DNA from: Rhizobium sp. P38BS-XIX
Lineage (GTDB): Bacteria > Pseudomonadota > Alphaproteobacteria > Rhizobiales > Rhizobiaceae
Direction of reading: 5' to 3'
Assembly (NCBI RefSeq): GCF_012641435.1
Contig: NZ_JABAIJ010000001.1
Span: 1,116,001 to 1,180,000, forward strand
DNA length: 64,000 nucleotides
Every line of letters begins with the position of its first letter. The first letter of the stretch is position 1. A model generated the notes under the pieces. It made no database searches and had not been told where the DNA came from. It worked only from the letters and a program-made list of their open reading frames with translations. Positions 1 through 8,855 of the stretch are shown one piece after another. Position numbers and translations under genes: made by a program.

Positions 1-1
1 C

Positions 2-3000
2 GCGCTTTCCGAGAGCCAGGCACGACTTGAAGAGACAGTCTCCGGCCATGCCGATCGCGTTGCTGACACGATCGATGGCAAGACCGGCGCACTTGCCGCC
101 GCGTTGAGCAGCGGGCAGAGCCGCCTAGAAGAAACTCTCTCCAATCGCGCCGAGGAGATCATCAAGGCATTTGCCGGCAATCACGCAGCCTTGGCCGATG
201 CGTTGGACGATAGAACGATGGCGCTCGCCGTCGCGCTCTCCGAAAGCCAGGCCCGTCTCGAAAGCACGGTTTCCGGCCATGCCGAAAGCGTCACCAATGC
301 AATCGACGACAGAACCATGGCGTTGGCCATTGCTCTGTCCGAGACGCAGGCGCGTCTGGAAGACACCGTTTCCGGCCACGCCGAGCGTGTCGCCAATACG
401 CTGGATGGCAAGACGAGCGCCCTTTCCGATGTTCTGACGAACGGCCAGTCCCGCCTCGAGGCAACGCTTGCCAATCGCGCCGAGGCCATCGCCAGCGCAT
501 TCACCAACAACCATGCCGCTCTGGCCGATGCGCTTGACGACAAGGCGATGGCGCTTGCCATTTCGCTCTCCGACACACAATCGCGCCTGGAAGACACGCT
601 GTCCAACCGTCTCGACGCGCTGTCCAGCACCGTCGCAGGCACGCATGACAAGATCATCAACAGCCTCGACGACCGGACGATGGCGTTGGCGATCACCCTG
701 TCCGAGAACCAGAGCAAGCTCGAAGAAACCCTGTCGAGCAGCGCACAGGCCATCGCTCACACCGTAAACAGCGGTCATGAAGCGCTGACCAACACGCTCG
801 ACGACAAGAGCATGGCTTTCGCGATCTCGCTCGCCGAAAATCAGAGCCGTTTCGAAAGCACCCTGGAATCGCGGGCCAACGCTTTGCTTGACAGCGTTTC
901 CGGTGCGGAATCCCGTGTAGCCGGTGCCTTCGGCGACAAGGCGGATGCCATACGCGCCGCTTATACCGAAAACCAGGATCGTCTCGATCGTTCGCTTGCC
1001 GCACATACGGAATCCCTGTCCGACCTGCTCAGCAGCAGCTCCGATCGGGTCGAAAACGCACTCGGCAGCACGACGCGCCAACTCGAGAACACGCTTGGCA
1101 CCGGGCTGTCCCAGATGGACCAGAACCTTGCCTCGGCTTACGAGCGCATGCGTTCCACGCTGGAAGACCGCAGCAATGCGATCAGCCTGACGCTGCGCGA
1201 TGCGCATGCACAGATCGACAACACGCTGATGGAGCAGACGACCGCCATCGGCACCTCGATCGCCACCAGCGCCAGCATGCTCGAAATGTCGCTGGAAGAT
1301 CGCGAAGCTTCGCTGCGTCAAACCATCGATGCCAGCGCACGGACACTCGAAGACCGTCTGAACAGCGGCGCTGGCGACATTGCCGGCCGAATTCAGCAGG
1401 CCGCCGGCGATATCGCCCGCTCTGCGGAAAACTTCTCGTCCAACCTCAATCAGTCGATCGACGGTATGACGAGCCGCTTCGCTGAAACCGGTTCGCGTGT
1501 CGAGGAAAGCCTGTCGGCACTCGAAAACCGCATCCACAAAGGTGTTACCGGTGTGACCGCCCAGGTCGATGCGGCAGGCAACCGCCTGTCCGATACCTTG
1601 GCCTCGGGCGCAGCCCAGATCGACCATAGCGGCAGCGAGGCTGCAGCGCGGATCGAAGAACGCCTGTCGACGATGGATCGCGCCCTCAATGTCGGCCTCG
1701 ACGCCGTCAACCGCACGATCGAAGGGAAAGCCGCCAATCTCGCCACGACGCTGCGCACCGCAGTCGCCGATGCCGCCCAGGGCATGGACAGCGAAGCGAC
1801 ACGCACCGCCGATCTGCTGGCAAATACCGGCCAGCAGTTTGCCGACAATCTCGGCAGCCACAGCGACACCTTTACCCGCACCATGACCGAGCGCTCCGAC
1901 GATCTGGTCAACCGGGTCTCCGAGACGCAGAACCGCCTTGCGAGCCAGGCCGCTGCCGTAGCGCAGACCTTCTCGGAAGCAGGCAACGCGATCATCAACA
2001 AGGTTGCCGAAGCCGAAGGCCTCGTCAGCAATCAGGTCAACACGATCTCGCAGGCGCTCTCGTCTGCCGAGCAATCGCTGGAAACCCGTGGTGCCGCCAT
2101 CCGCAACACGCTCGCCGACGGCAGCGACAAGCTCGTTTCCAGCATGTCTCAGGTCGAGCGCGCGCTTGAAGAACGCAGTGCCGCCATTCGGGCATCGCTT
2201 GAAGATCGCGCCCGCGAAATCGATACCACGCTCACCGATGTCGACAAGGCATTGGAAGCACGCGGCTCTTCGATCCGGACCTCGCTCGATGAACGCACCC
2301 GCGAACTGAATTCGATGCTGGCCGGACGCTCCACCGAGCTGTCGCGTCTGATCGACGAAAAGGCTCGCCCGATCGTGGATCGCTACGCAGCAACGGGCCA
2401 GGAGGCAGCAGCCCTCATCACGGCAGCAGCGCAGGAAAGCACCGAGCGTCTGCGCGCCGAGAATACGGCTCTCATCAACGCCATCGCATCGCGCACCGAG
2501 CATGCCGTCGGCGCCGTCAGCGCACTCGAAAACAACCTGCTGGCCAGCGTCAACGGCATCATTGCCCGTCTTGCGGACAACAACTCCGCTATCGCGGGCC
2601 TTTTGACCAACGCCGCGGCCGAATTCTCGAGCGTCGATGACCGCCTTGCGGCAACGTCGGTACGGTTTGCCGACTCCGCCGCCAAGGCCGGCGAGATGGT
2701 GTCAGCCTCCAGCCGCCTTCTCGAAGGCAAGGTCGACAAGCTGTCGGAAATCACTGGTCAGACCCTGTCGCAGGTCGGCAACATCGTCGGTCGCTTCGAC
2801 GATCACTCCAAGGTGCTGACGCAGGCGTCCCAGCTTCTTGGCGCGGCTCAGTCGAACCTGGTGTCGACGCTGGAAGAACGCGAAACGGCATTGCAGAACC
2901 TGGCGGTTGGCCTCGTTCAGCGCTCGGAAGAAATCGAGAACACCATGCGCGCCCTTGGCTCGATGGTGGAGACCGCCTTCGACCGCGCCGAACAGCGTTC

Positions 3001-4306
3001 CAACCAAGTCACCGGCAATCTGCGCCAGAGCGTTCAGTCGTCCTTCGCGGATATCGGCCGCGTTCTCTCCGAAACGGAGAAGCGCGCCGAAGATGCGGCG
3101 GAAAGCATGCGCGGCGCACTTCAGAAGGCCGGTGAGGAAGCAAGTCAGGCCGTGGAGAGCACATTTGCCAGCGCCGAGCGTCGCTCCAGTGATCTCACCA
3201 ACCGTCTTCGTGGTGGCCTGACATCGTCGTTGTCGGATGTCGAGCGGATGTTTGCCGAAGCCGGCAAAACATCTGAGGGCGCTGCCGAGCAGCTGCGCGA
3301 AACCCTTCGCGTCGCCGTCGATGATGCGATCGGCCGCTTCGCCGGGGCAACGGAAGAGATCCGTCGCTCGGCCGGCGATATCCGCCGCGAACTGGATCTT
3401 ACGCGCAGCGAACTGAAGCGCGGTGCCTTCGACCTGCCGGAAGAAGCCAAGGAAAGTGCCGCCGCCATGCGTCGCGCCGTTTCGGAGCAGATCAAGGCTC
3501 TGCAGGATATTTCGCAGATCGTCGGCCGCTCGACGCAGCAGCTTGAAATTTCCGCACCAGCAGCCCGTGCTCTGGCCGATGCGGAGCCGGCACCGCGCCC
3601 GCGCCCGGCGGCTCCTGCCCCGACCGTAACCGCGGCTCCTGCTCCAAGGCCACAGCAGCCTGCTCCACAGCCGGCGCCCCAACAGAGCGTGCAGCAGCCG
3701 GCGCCACAGCCGCAGCAGCCGTCGATCGAAGCTCTCGGCCTGCGCGGCTCGATTTCCTCCGAACGTCCTGCGGCCCAACCGCAGCGCCCGGCGGAAACGC
3801 CCGCTCCTGTTCGCCAAGAAACCAGTGTCGGCGGCGGCTGGATCAGCGACTTGCTGCGTGGAGCCTCGCGTGACGAAAATGCCGACCTGCCGCCTGCGCG
3901 CCAGGTAGCCCCGAGGGCGCAGCCGGAGCAGCCATCCGCTCCTGCAGCACGCAATCCACGGCACGTGGTGGAATCGTTGAACTCACTCTCGGTCGATATC
4001 GCCCGCGCCATCGATCATGACGCTTCGGTTGATCTGTGGCGCCGTTATCAGCGCGGCGAACGGGATGTGTTCACCCGCCGCCTTTATACGCTGAAGGGTC
4101 AGCAGACATTCGATGAGATCAAGCGCAAGTATGATCGCGAGCCGGAGTTCCGCACCGCCGTCGATCGTTACATCGCAGATTTCGAGAAGCTGCTTGCCGA
4201 TGTCGCCCGCACGGATCGTGATCGCACCGCAACGCAGTCCTACCTGACCTCGGATACCGGCAAGGTCTACACGATGCTGGCTCACGCCGCAGGCCGCTTG
4301 AACTGA
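2..4306 (+). CDS. Giant hendecad-repeat helical protein, 3' part (5' end outside window)
   Basis: The frame is open from base 2, so the gene begins before the window; 1434 residues are visible. About 1150 residues are Ala/Ser/Leu/Glu-rich and follow an 11-residue pattern with hydrophobic residues at positions 7 and 11 of each unit. Blocks opening with DDRTMALA recur every 33 or 44 residues, that is 3 or 4 units. A Pro/Gln/Ala-rich linker follows (about 3560-3930), then a compact, charged C-terminal domain of about 115 residues (3955-4306) containing VDLWRRYQRGERDVF. Such proteins are often annotated as apolipoprotein A1/A4/E-like or kinesin-like in rhizobia. No motor domain, enzyme motif or membrane span is visible here. 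A structural role at the envelope or in cell organisation is my inference; the function is unknown. Confidence 0.85.
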   Translation, partial: ALSESQARLEETVSGHADRVADTIDGKTGALAAALSSGQSRLEETLSNRAEEIIKAFAGNHAALADALDDRTMALAVALSESQARLESTVSGHAESVTNAIDDRTMALAIALSETQARLEDTVSGHAERVANTLDGKTSALSDVLTNGQSRLEATLANRAEAIASAFTNNHAALADALDDKAMALAISLSDTQSRLEDTLSNRLDALSSTVAGTHDKIINSLDDRTMALAITLSENQSKLEETLSSSAQAIAHTVNSGHEALTNTLDDKSMAFAISLAENQSRFESTLESRANALLDSVSGAESRVAGAFGDKADAIRAAYTENQDRLDRSLAAHTESLSDLLSSSSDRVENALGSTTRQLENTLGTGLSQMDQNLASAYERMRSTLEDRSNAISLTLRDAHAQIDNTLMEQTTAIGTSIATSASMLEMSLEDREASLRQTIDASARTLEDRLNSGAGDIAGRIQQAAGDIARSAENFSSNLNQSIDGMTSRFAETGSRVEESLSALENRIHKGVTGVTAQVDAAGNRLSDTLASGAAQIDHSGSEAAARIEERLSTMDRALNVGLDAVNRTIEGKAANLATTLRTAVADAAQGMDSEATRTADLLANTGQQFADNLGSHSDTFTRTMTERSDDLVNRVSETQNRLASQAAAVAQTFSEAGNAIINKVAEAEGLVSNQVNTISQALSSAEQSLETRGAAIRNTLADGSDKLVSSMSQVERALEERSAAIRASLEDRAREIDTTLTDVDKALEARGSSIRTSLDERTRELNSMLAGRSTELSRLIDEKARPIVDRYAATGQEAAALITAAAQESTERLRAENTALINAIASRTEHAVGAVSALENNLLASVNGIIARLADNNSAIAGLLTNAAAEFSSVDDRLAATSVRFADSAAKAGEMVSASSRLLEGKVDKLSEITGQTLSQVGNIVGRFDDHSKVLTQASQLLGAAQSNLVSTLEERETALQNLAVGLVQRSEEIENTMRALGSMVETAFDRAEQRSNQVTGNLRQSVQSSFADIGRVLSETEKRAEDAAESMRGALQKAGEEASQAVESTFASAERRSSDLTNRLRGGLTSSLSDVERMFAEAGKTSEGAAEQLRETLRVAVDDAIGRFAGATEEIRRSAGDIRRELDLTRSELKRGAFDLPEEAKESAAAMRRAVSEQIKALQDISQIVGRSTQQLEISAPAARALADAEPAPRPRPAAPAPTVTAAPAPRPQQPAPQPAPQQSVQQPAPQPQQPSIEALGLRGSISSERPAAQPQRPAETPAPVRQETSVGGGWISDLLRGASRDENADLPPARQVAPRAQPEQPSAPAARNPRHVVESLNSLSVDIARAIDHDASVDLWRRYQRGERDVFTRRLYTLKGQQTFDEIKRKYDREPEFRTAVDRYIADFEKLLADVARTDRDRTATQSYLTSDTGKVYTMLAHAAGRLN

Positions 4307-4382
4307 TATGTGACGCAAGATCGGGTGAGCGAGATCGCCCTCCGGATATTGCATGCAAACAGCTTGATCAGGCACGCATACG

Positions 4383-4411
4383 AAAATCCCCGACCAAAGA
4401 TCGGGGATTTT
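4383..4411. terminator. Bidirectional rho-independent terminator
   Basis: Perfect 11-bp stem AAAATCCCCGA / TCGGGGATTTT with a 7-nt loop and U-rich tails on both strands. It lies between the converging giant repeat gene and the RcnB-like gene. Confidence 0.85.
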
Positions 4412-4448
4412 TCATTACGACCTGTCGATGAGCGAAACGGCGAAAGGC

Positions 4449-4775
4449 TTAATGCCCTTCACGCACCTTGGAGATGAGGCCACTGGTGATGCCGACCAGC
4501 AGAATGCTGTTGTTGATGCGAACCCAGTGATATCCATGCGGTGGGGCCGTCAGGTGGTTGCTGCGGTAGTCGATGTCAATGGCGCGGCGGCGATCCGAAG
4601 CCGAGAGACGCCGCCCCTTCACCCAGCCACCCTTGCGGATAACGACCCTCTTCTTCACGGCATTCTTCTCGACAGCCACGGACTTGCTGGCAGGCGCTTG
4701 CTTGACCTGCGCTGTCGCAGCCAACGGCATCGCCAGAACGGATGCCGCGAGAAGGACGGTGAAGAGTCGTTTCAT
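4449..4775 (-). CDS. RcnB-like small periplasmic protein
   Basis: A 108-residue protein with a signal peptide (MKRLFTVLLAASVLAMPLAATAQ) and a basic mature part ending in a segment with PPHGYHWVRINNSILLV, the hallmark of the RcnB family. In E. coli, RcnB is a periplasmic protein affecting nickel/cobalt export. The ATG at 4775 is chosen because GAGGAAA lies just upstream and the signal peptide starts there; a longer in-frame start at 4826 would add 17 residues before it. No metal exporter is nearby, so a metal role is not supported by context. The family call is fairly firm; the function is not. Confidence 0.75.
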   Translation of the reverse strand: MKRLFTVLLAASVLAMPLAATAQVKQAPASKSVAVEKNAVKKRVVIRKGGWVKGRRLSASDRRRAIDIDYRSNHLTAPPHGYHWVRINNSILLVGITSGLISKVREGH

Positions 4776-4916
4776 GGATTGTTTCCTCGATTCAAAATTG
4801 GCGCGCGAACTTATCCTCACGGACATGAAGCGAATCTGACGGTTGGATTACAATTCTGTAATGAGACCGCCGATAGCGTGTGAATAATTGCGATTATTTG
4901 CTCAACTTACCCGCGC

Positions 4917-6527
4917 TCACAGTTCATCGTAATTGAACCAGTCGAAATCCGCCGTCTTTGCCCGACCTGATGTATCGAAGGCAAACATGCCGGCAAAGGC
5001 ACCGGTGAAGGATCCATGCTCGCCGCGCCCCCCTTCATCTGAAATGACGCCGGCGTCCAGCACCGAACCGATCGCCTGCCATGCACCCATGCCTTCCGCC
5101 TGCCAGAAAAACTGCAGGTCATTGTCCAGTACTTCCATGGCAAGCTGGATCCGCCCATCCGGCACGGCCACACCACCGCCGATCGGAAAGCTTAGACGAC
5201 CACCGGGATAATCGCCCGGGCAGGTCATGATGGTCACACAGCGCCCGAGCACTTCGTGCAGGGTGACGGCAATCGCATGCAGCTTGAAGCGATTATAATA
5301 ATGAGTGAGCCCAGCAACCTGCTGATAGGTATCGGGCTCGAATTCGATCACCGTTTCGGCGCGAAAGCGATGATGCTCCTGTCGTCTGGCGACCAGCGAC
5401 TGCTCAAACCAGGAACCGATGCTCTCGCGGGCAAACAGCCTCAAATGACCCGGCCGCTCGGTGAGGCTGAAAATGCGCTCCGGCTGCGGCGTCCGCAGCC
5501 ATTGAAAATCCATCGGCAACGCCGTCTCGTCGAAATTGTAACCGCTGCGACGCGGCTTCTTGACCGGCACCGCGCCGTTCAGGCCCTCGACCTCAACATC
5601 GGGAACGCTGGTGCCGTTCTGCAGATAGAGCCAGCCATCTTCTTTCCAGACACATTTCTGCAGGGCCGTTTCGCGGCCAAGCGTGCAGCGCCGATGCGGT
5701 GGCAAGGGCCGGCCGCAAAGATGCGTGTGATAGAATTGACCGTCGTGCGTCTCGAGATACTGCCCATGGCCCGCGCGTTGCAGCGCCGCTTCGGGATGAT
5801 CTTTGGACGTGATCAGATATTGGTTCGGATGGAGTTCGTAGGGACCAGCGATATCGCGCGAGCGAGCCATTGTGACGGCATGCTCGTAAGCGGTGCCACC
5901 TTCAGCAGTGGTGAGATAATACCAGCCATTGCGCTTGAAAAGATGCGGCCCTTCGACCAGTCCAAGCTCCGTGCCGGCGAAGATATTTCTGATCGGTCCC
6001 TTCAGGGATCTTTCGGTAGGGTCCCATTCCTGCAGAAGAATGCCGTCGAACGCCGGGCTATTCGGCGAACCTGCATAGCCTTCGCTGCGGTGATTCCACT
6101 GCATGTTGACGAACCATTTACGGCCGTCATCGTCATGAAACAGCGACGGATCGAAACCCGATGAATTCACGTACATCGGCTCGGACCAGTCGCCCTCGAT
6201 GGTCGGCGAGGTCACGATATAATTATGCGCATCCTTGAAGTTGCCGTCGTAGCGCTTGACGTCGGTGTAGACGAGCCAGAACAGACCGTCCGCATAAGAG
6301 AGACAAGGCGCCCAGATGCCGCAGCTGTCGAGCTCGCCGCGCATATCGAGCTGCGACGCGCGCTCCAGCGGCCGCCGCACGAGCGTCCAGTTTACCAGAT
6401 CACGCGAATGATGGATCTGCACGCCCGGATACCACTCGAATGTCGAGGTGGCGATGTAATAATCCTCGCCGACACGGCAGATAGACGGATCGGGGTTGAA
6501 ACCCGGCAGTATGGGGTTGCGGATTAT
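4917..6527 (-). CDS. GH43 family glycosidase (beta-xylosidase/arabinosidase-like) with apparent ATA start
   Basis: Counting from an ATA codon at 6527 gives 536 residues. The N-terminus contains NPILPGFNPDPSICRV, whose Asp13 is the GH43 general base. Asp126 (FDPSLF) and Glu192 (VEGPH) fit the pKa modulator and catalytic acid of the five-blade propeller. The C-terminal third resembles the beta-sandwich of GH43 xylosidases. There is no signal peptide, so it acts on imported oligosaccharides. GGAGGAGGGAG is followed by TTTTT and then ATA ATC CGC. No ATG, GTG or TTG sits at this place, and the first usable codon, GTG at 6422, would delete the catalytic base. Either ATA initiates, or the start was lost by mutation. 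It lies at the end of the sugar locus, behind a terminator. Confidence 0.85.
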   Translation of the reverse strand: MIRNPILPGFNPDPSICRVGEDYYIATSTFEWYPGVQIHHSRDLVNWTLVRRPLERASQLDMRGELDSCGIWAPCLSYADGLFWLVYTDVKRYDGNFKDAHNYIVTSPTIEGDWSEPMYVNSSGFDPSLFHDDDGRKWFVNMQWNHRSEGYAGSPNSPAFDGILLQEWDPTERSLKGPIRNIFAGTELGLVEGPHLFKRNGWYYLTTAEGGTAYEHAVTMARSRDIAGPYELHPNQYLITSKDHPEAALQRAGHGQYLETHDGQFYHTHLCGRPLPPHRRCTLGRETALQKCVWKEDGWLYLQNGTSVPDVEVEGLNGAVPVKKPRRSGYNFDETALPMDFQWLRTPQPERIFSLTERPGHLRLFARESIGSWFEQSLVARRQEHHRFRAETVIEFEPDTYQQVAGLTHYYNRFKLHAIAVTLHEVLGRCVTIMTCPGDYPGGRLSFPIGGGVAVPDGRIQLAMEVLDNDLQFFWQAEGMGAWQAIGSVLDAGVISDEGGRGEHGSFTGAFAGMFAFDTSGRAKTADFDWFNYDEL

Positions 6528-6532
6528 AAAAA

Positions 6533-6543
6533 CTCCCTCCTCC
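6533..6543 (-). promoter_or_regulatory. Strong Shine-Dalgarno preceding a non-canonical ATA start
   Basis: On the minus strand GGAGGAGGGAG is followed by five T residues and then ATA at 6527-6525. The spacing is ideal for initiation exactly at the family's conserved N-terminus, which argues that this codon was, or is, the start. Confidence 0.75.
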
Positions 6544-6570
6544 AGAGACCACGATGAACGGCATGAAACG

Positions 6571-6601
6571 AAAACGCCCGGAAACAGGTTCCGGGCGTTT
6601 T
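6571..6601 (-). terminator. Rho-independent terminator after the aldo/keto reductase gene
   Basis: Perfect 13-bp stem AAAACGCCCGGAA / TTCCGGGCGTTTT with a 5-nt loop, 8 bp past the reductase stop codon. It separates the reductase from the GH43 gene, which therefore needs read-through or its own promoter. Confidence 0.85.
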
Positions 6602-6609
6602 ATGATTGA

Positions 6610-7641
6610 TCAATCGCGTTCGGCTGACTTGGCCCAGAGATTGACGTCCGCCTCCTTGGCATAGACATCGATCTGCTTCAGTTCCTCGTCCGTGAAATCG
6701 AGATTGTCGAGCGCTTTGACACAATCGACGATTTGCGACGAGCGGCTTGCACCGATCAGCGCCGAGGTAATGCGGCCTCCGCGTAGAACCCAGGCAATCG
6801 CCATCTGCGCCAACGTCTGGCCGCGTTTCTCGGCAATCTCGTTGAGCTTTCTTATATTGTCGATGATCGACGGGCGGATGTAGTCACGTTTCAGGAAGTG
6901 GTTCTGCGCGGCGCGACTGTCTTCCGGAATGCCGCCGAGATATTTCGTCGTCAGCATGCCTTGCGCGAGTGGCGAGAAGACGATCGAGCCGATGCCGAGA
7001 TCCTCGAGCGTATCCACAAGACCATCATCCTCGACCCAGCGATTGAGCATGGAATAGCTCGGCTGATGGATCAGGCATGGCGTGCCGAGATCTTTGAGAA
7101 TGGCGGCAGCTTCGCGCGTCCGCTGCGAGTTGTAGGAGGAAATACCGACATAGAGCGCCCTGCCCGAACGGACGATATGATCGAGCGCCGCACAGGTTTC
7201 TTCGAGCGGGGTGTCAGGGTCGAAGCGATGGGAGTAAAAGATATCGACATAGTCGAGGCCCATCCGCTTCAGGCTCTGGTCGCAGGAAGCGATCAGATAC
7301 TTCCGGCTGCCCCACTCGCCGTAAGGGCCTGCCCACATCTCGTAGCCCGCCTTGGAAGAAATGATCAGCTCGTCGCGCAGACCGGCGAATTCGGTACGCA
7401 GGATTTCGCCGAACGCGGTCTCGGCGCTGCCGGGAGGCGGTCCGTAATTATTGGCGAGGTCGAAATGGGTGATGCCGAGGTCGAAGGCGGTGCGGCACAT
7501 ATCGACCTTGCGATCATGCGGCGTGTCGCCGCCGAAATTGTGCCATAGCCCCAGCGACACCGCCGGCAGCTTCAGACCGGAGCGACCGGTCCGGTTGTAT
7601 TTCATTTTCGAATAGCGATCGGATGCCGGTTGCCAGGCCAT
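6610..7641 (-). CDS. yghZ: Aldo/keto reductase, YghZ-type (L-glyceraldehyde 3-phosphate reductase family)
   Basis: A 343-residue NADPH-dependent aldo/keto reductase. It follows E. coli YghZ closely along its length: LSLGLWHNFG near the start, FDLANNYGPPPGSAE with the catalytic Asp and Tyr, the Lys of IISSKAGYEMW, YSHRFD, and the nucleotide-binding IGASRSSQI near the end. ATG 7641 is chosen because AAGGAAT precedes it and MAWQPASDRY matches the YghZ N-terminus; an earlier in-frame start adds 14 non-homologous residues. E. coli YghZ reduces L-glyceraldehyde 3-phosphate. In this sugar locus it may instead reduce a keto- or aldo-sugar intermediate, which is inference. It is bracketed by terminators on both sides. 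Confidence 0.9.
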   Translation of the reverse strand: MAWQPASDRYSKMKYNRTGRSGLKLPAVSLGLWHNFGGDTPHDRKVDMCRTAFDLGITHFDLANNYGPPPGSAETAFGEILRTEFAGLRDELIISSKAGYEMWAGPYGEWGSRKYLIASCDQSLKRMGLDYVDIFYSHRFDPDTPLEETCAALDHIVRSGRALYVGISSYNSQRTREAAAILKDLGTPCLIHQPSYSMLNRWVEDDGLVDTLEDLGIGSIVFSPLAQGMLTTKYLGGIPEDSRAAQNHFLKRDYIRPSIIDNIRKLNEIAEKRGQTLAQMAIAWVLRGGRITSALIGASRSSQIVDCVKALDNLDFTDEELKQIDVYAKEADVNLWAKSAERD

Positions 7642-7661
7642 GGTGAAATTCCTTCGAGATG

Positions 7662-7690
7662 AAAAAACGCGCGGGCTGTCCACCCGCGCG
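7662..7690 (-). terminator. Rho-independent terminator after the Gfo/Idh/MocA gene
   Basis: On the minus strand an 8-bp stem CGCGCGGG / CCCGCGCG with a 7-nt loop is followed by six T residues. It lies 20 bp past the dehydrogenase stop and upstream of the reductase start, so reductase expression is probably reduced relative to the upstream genes. Confidence 0.8.
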
Positions 7691-7710
7691 CAGACTAGCT
7701 CTTCCGAAGC

Positions 7711-8844
7711 TCACTTCAAGAGTGCCTGGGCCTCTTCGATGCCGAGCGCAGCCGGCTGCGTGCAGGTCGTGGTGAGATCGATGAAGCGACCTTCCTCGCC
7801 GGACTTCAGGATAGAAGTCATGACATCGACGCCATGCAGGGTGCGGTCGAGCGAGCAGCGGGCATCGCGCCCGTCGATCAGCGAGGCCGCCATGTCCGCA
7901 AGACCAGCCGTGCGATAGTTGGCGCGGGCGCCGCTCGGGCTCTCCTGATTGGCGATGCCGAAAGGATGCGCCCAGTTGTCCAGCGGCTTGATGTCCTTGT
8001 CGCGACCGCTCACCTCGACCGTGCCGCCGAAGAAGTTCGGATCGGGCACGTAGAGCGAACCCTCGGTGCCGTAGAGCTCCATGTTGGCATGGCGGTGCGA
8101 CCACACATCCCAGCTCGCCGTCAGGGTGATGCGCGCGCCGCTGACGAATTCGAGCAGAGCCTGGATCGTCGTCGGCGTCTTCACAGGGATCGTTTCACCA
8201 TTCCGCGGCTGGCTGGTGATCGTGCGGGTCGGCGACGCCATGGACGTCATCGCGCCCACGCGCTTCACTGGGCCGATCAGGTTGATGAGGTTGGCGACAT
8301 AGTATGGGCCAAGGTCGAGGATCGGGCCGCCACCGGGCAGGAAGAAAAAGTCCGGGTTCGGATGCCACATTTCCATGCCCGGGCTCATGACATGGCACGA
8401 ACCCGAGGTGATGCGGCCAATGCCGCCATCATCGATGAATTTGCGCGCGAGCTGGTGGGCGCCGCCGAGGAAGGTATCGGGAGCGCAGCCGACCGCCAGC
8501 CCCTTTTCCTTGGCGATACGGCGCAGCTCCTCGCCCTGCTCCAGCGTCAGCACGAGCGGCTTTTCGGAGTAGACGTGCTTGCCTGCCTCGAGGATGCGCT
8601 TCGAAACCGGGAAATGTGCATCCGGGATGGTCAGGTTGACGATGACGTCGAGCTCGTCATTGGCGAGCAGTTCGTCGATGGTCTGAGCCTTGACCTTGTA
8701 TTCCTCGGCGCGCGCACGCGCCGCTTCCATGTTGATGTCAGCGCATGCCAACACCTTCAGACCCTTGAAGAGCGGGGCGAGCGAGAAATAAGTGGTTGAG
8801 ATGTTGCCGCATCCGATGATGCCGACGCCAAGTTCCTTAGCCAT
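7711..8844 (-). CDS. Gfo/Idh/MocA family sugar oxidoreductase
   Basis: A 377-residue NAD(P)-dependent sugar dehydrogenase. The Rossmann motif GVGIIGCGNIS is at the N-terminus, the family lysine sits in SEKPLVLTLEQ near residue 95, and a GGGPILDLGPYY segment opens the substrate domain. Members oxidise or reduce hydroxyls of sugars and inositols, often at C3 of a glucoside. ATG 8844 is preferred over the TTG at 8859 because GAGG precedes it and the Rossmann fold follows directly. It starts 11 bp after the TIM-barrel isomerase gene ends, so the two are co-transcribed. The substrate is unknown; an oxidised glycoside or free sugar from the two glycosidases is the likely candidate. Confidence 0.88.
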   Translation of the reverse strand: MAKELGVGIIGCGNISTTYFSLAPLFKGLKVLACADINMEAARARAEEYKVKAQTIDELLANDELDVIVNLTIPDAHFPVSKRILEAGKHVYSEKPLVLTLEQGEELRRIAKEKGLAVGCAPDTFLGGAHQLARKFIDDGGIGRITSGSCHVMSPGMEMWHPNPDFFFLPGGGPILDLGPYYVANLINLIGPVKRVGAMTSMASPTRTITSQPRNGETIPVKTPTTIQALLEFVSGARITLTASWDVWSHRHANMELYGTEGSLYVPDPNFFGGTVEVSGRDKDIKPLDNWAHPFGIANQESPSGARANYRTAGLADMAASLIDGRDARCSLDRTLHGVDVMTSILKSGEEGRFIDLTTTCTQPAALGIEEAQALLK

Positions 8845-8855
8845 GTGGAAGTGCC

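Noticed and set aside
125..2503. Long open frame (792 codons) on the minus strand across the giant repeat gene
   Set aside because: It is a mirror of the repetitive codon pattern of the plus-strand gene. Its product is Cys/Arg/Gly-rich with no motif, and no ribosome-binding site was found.
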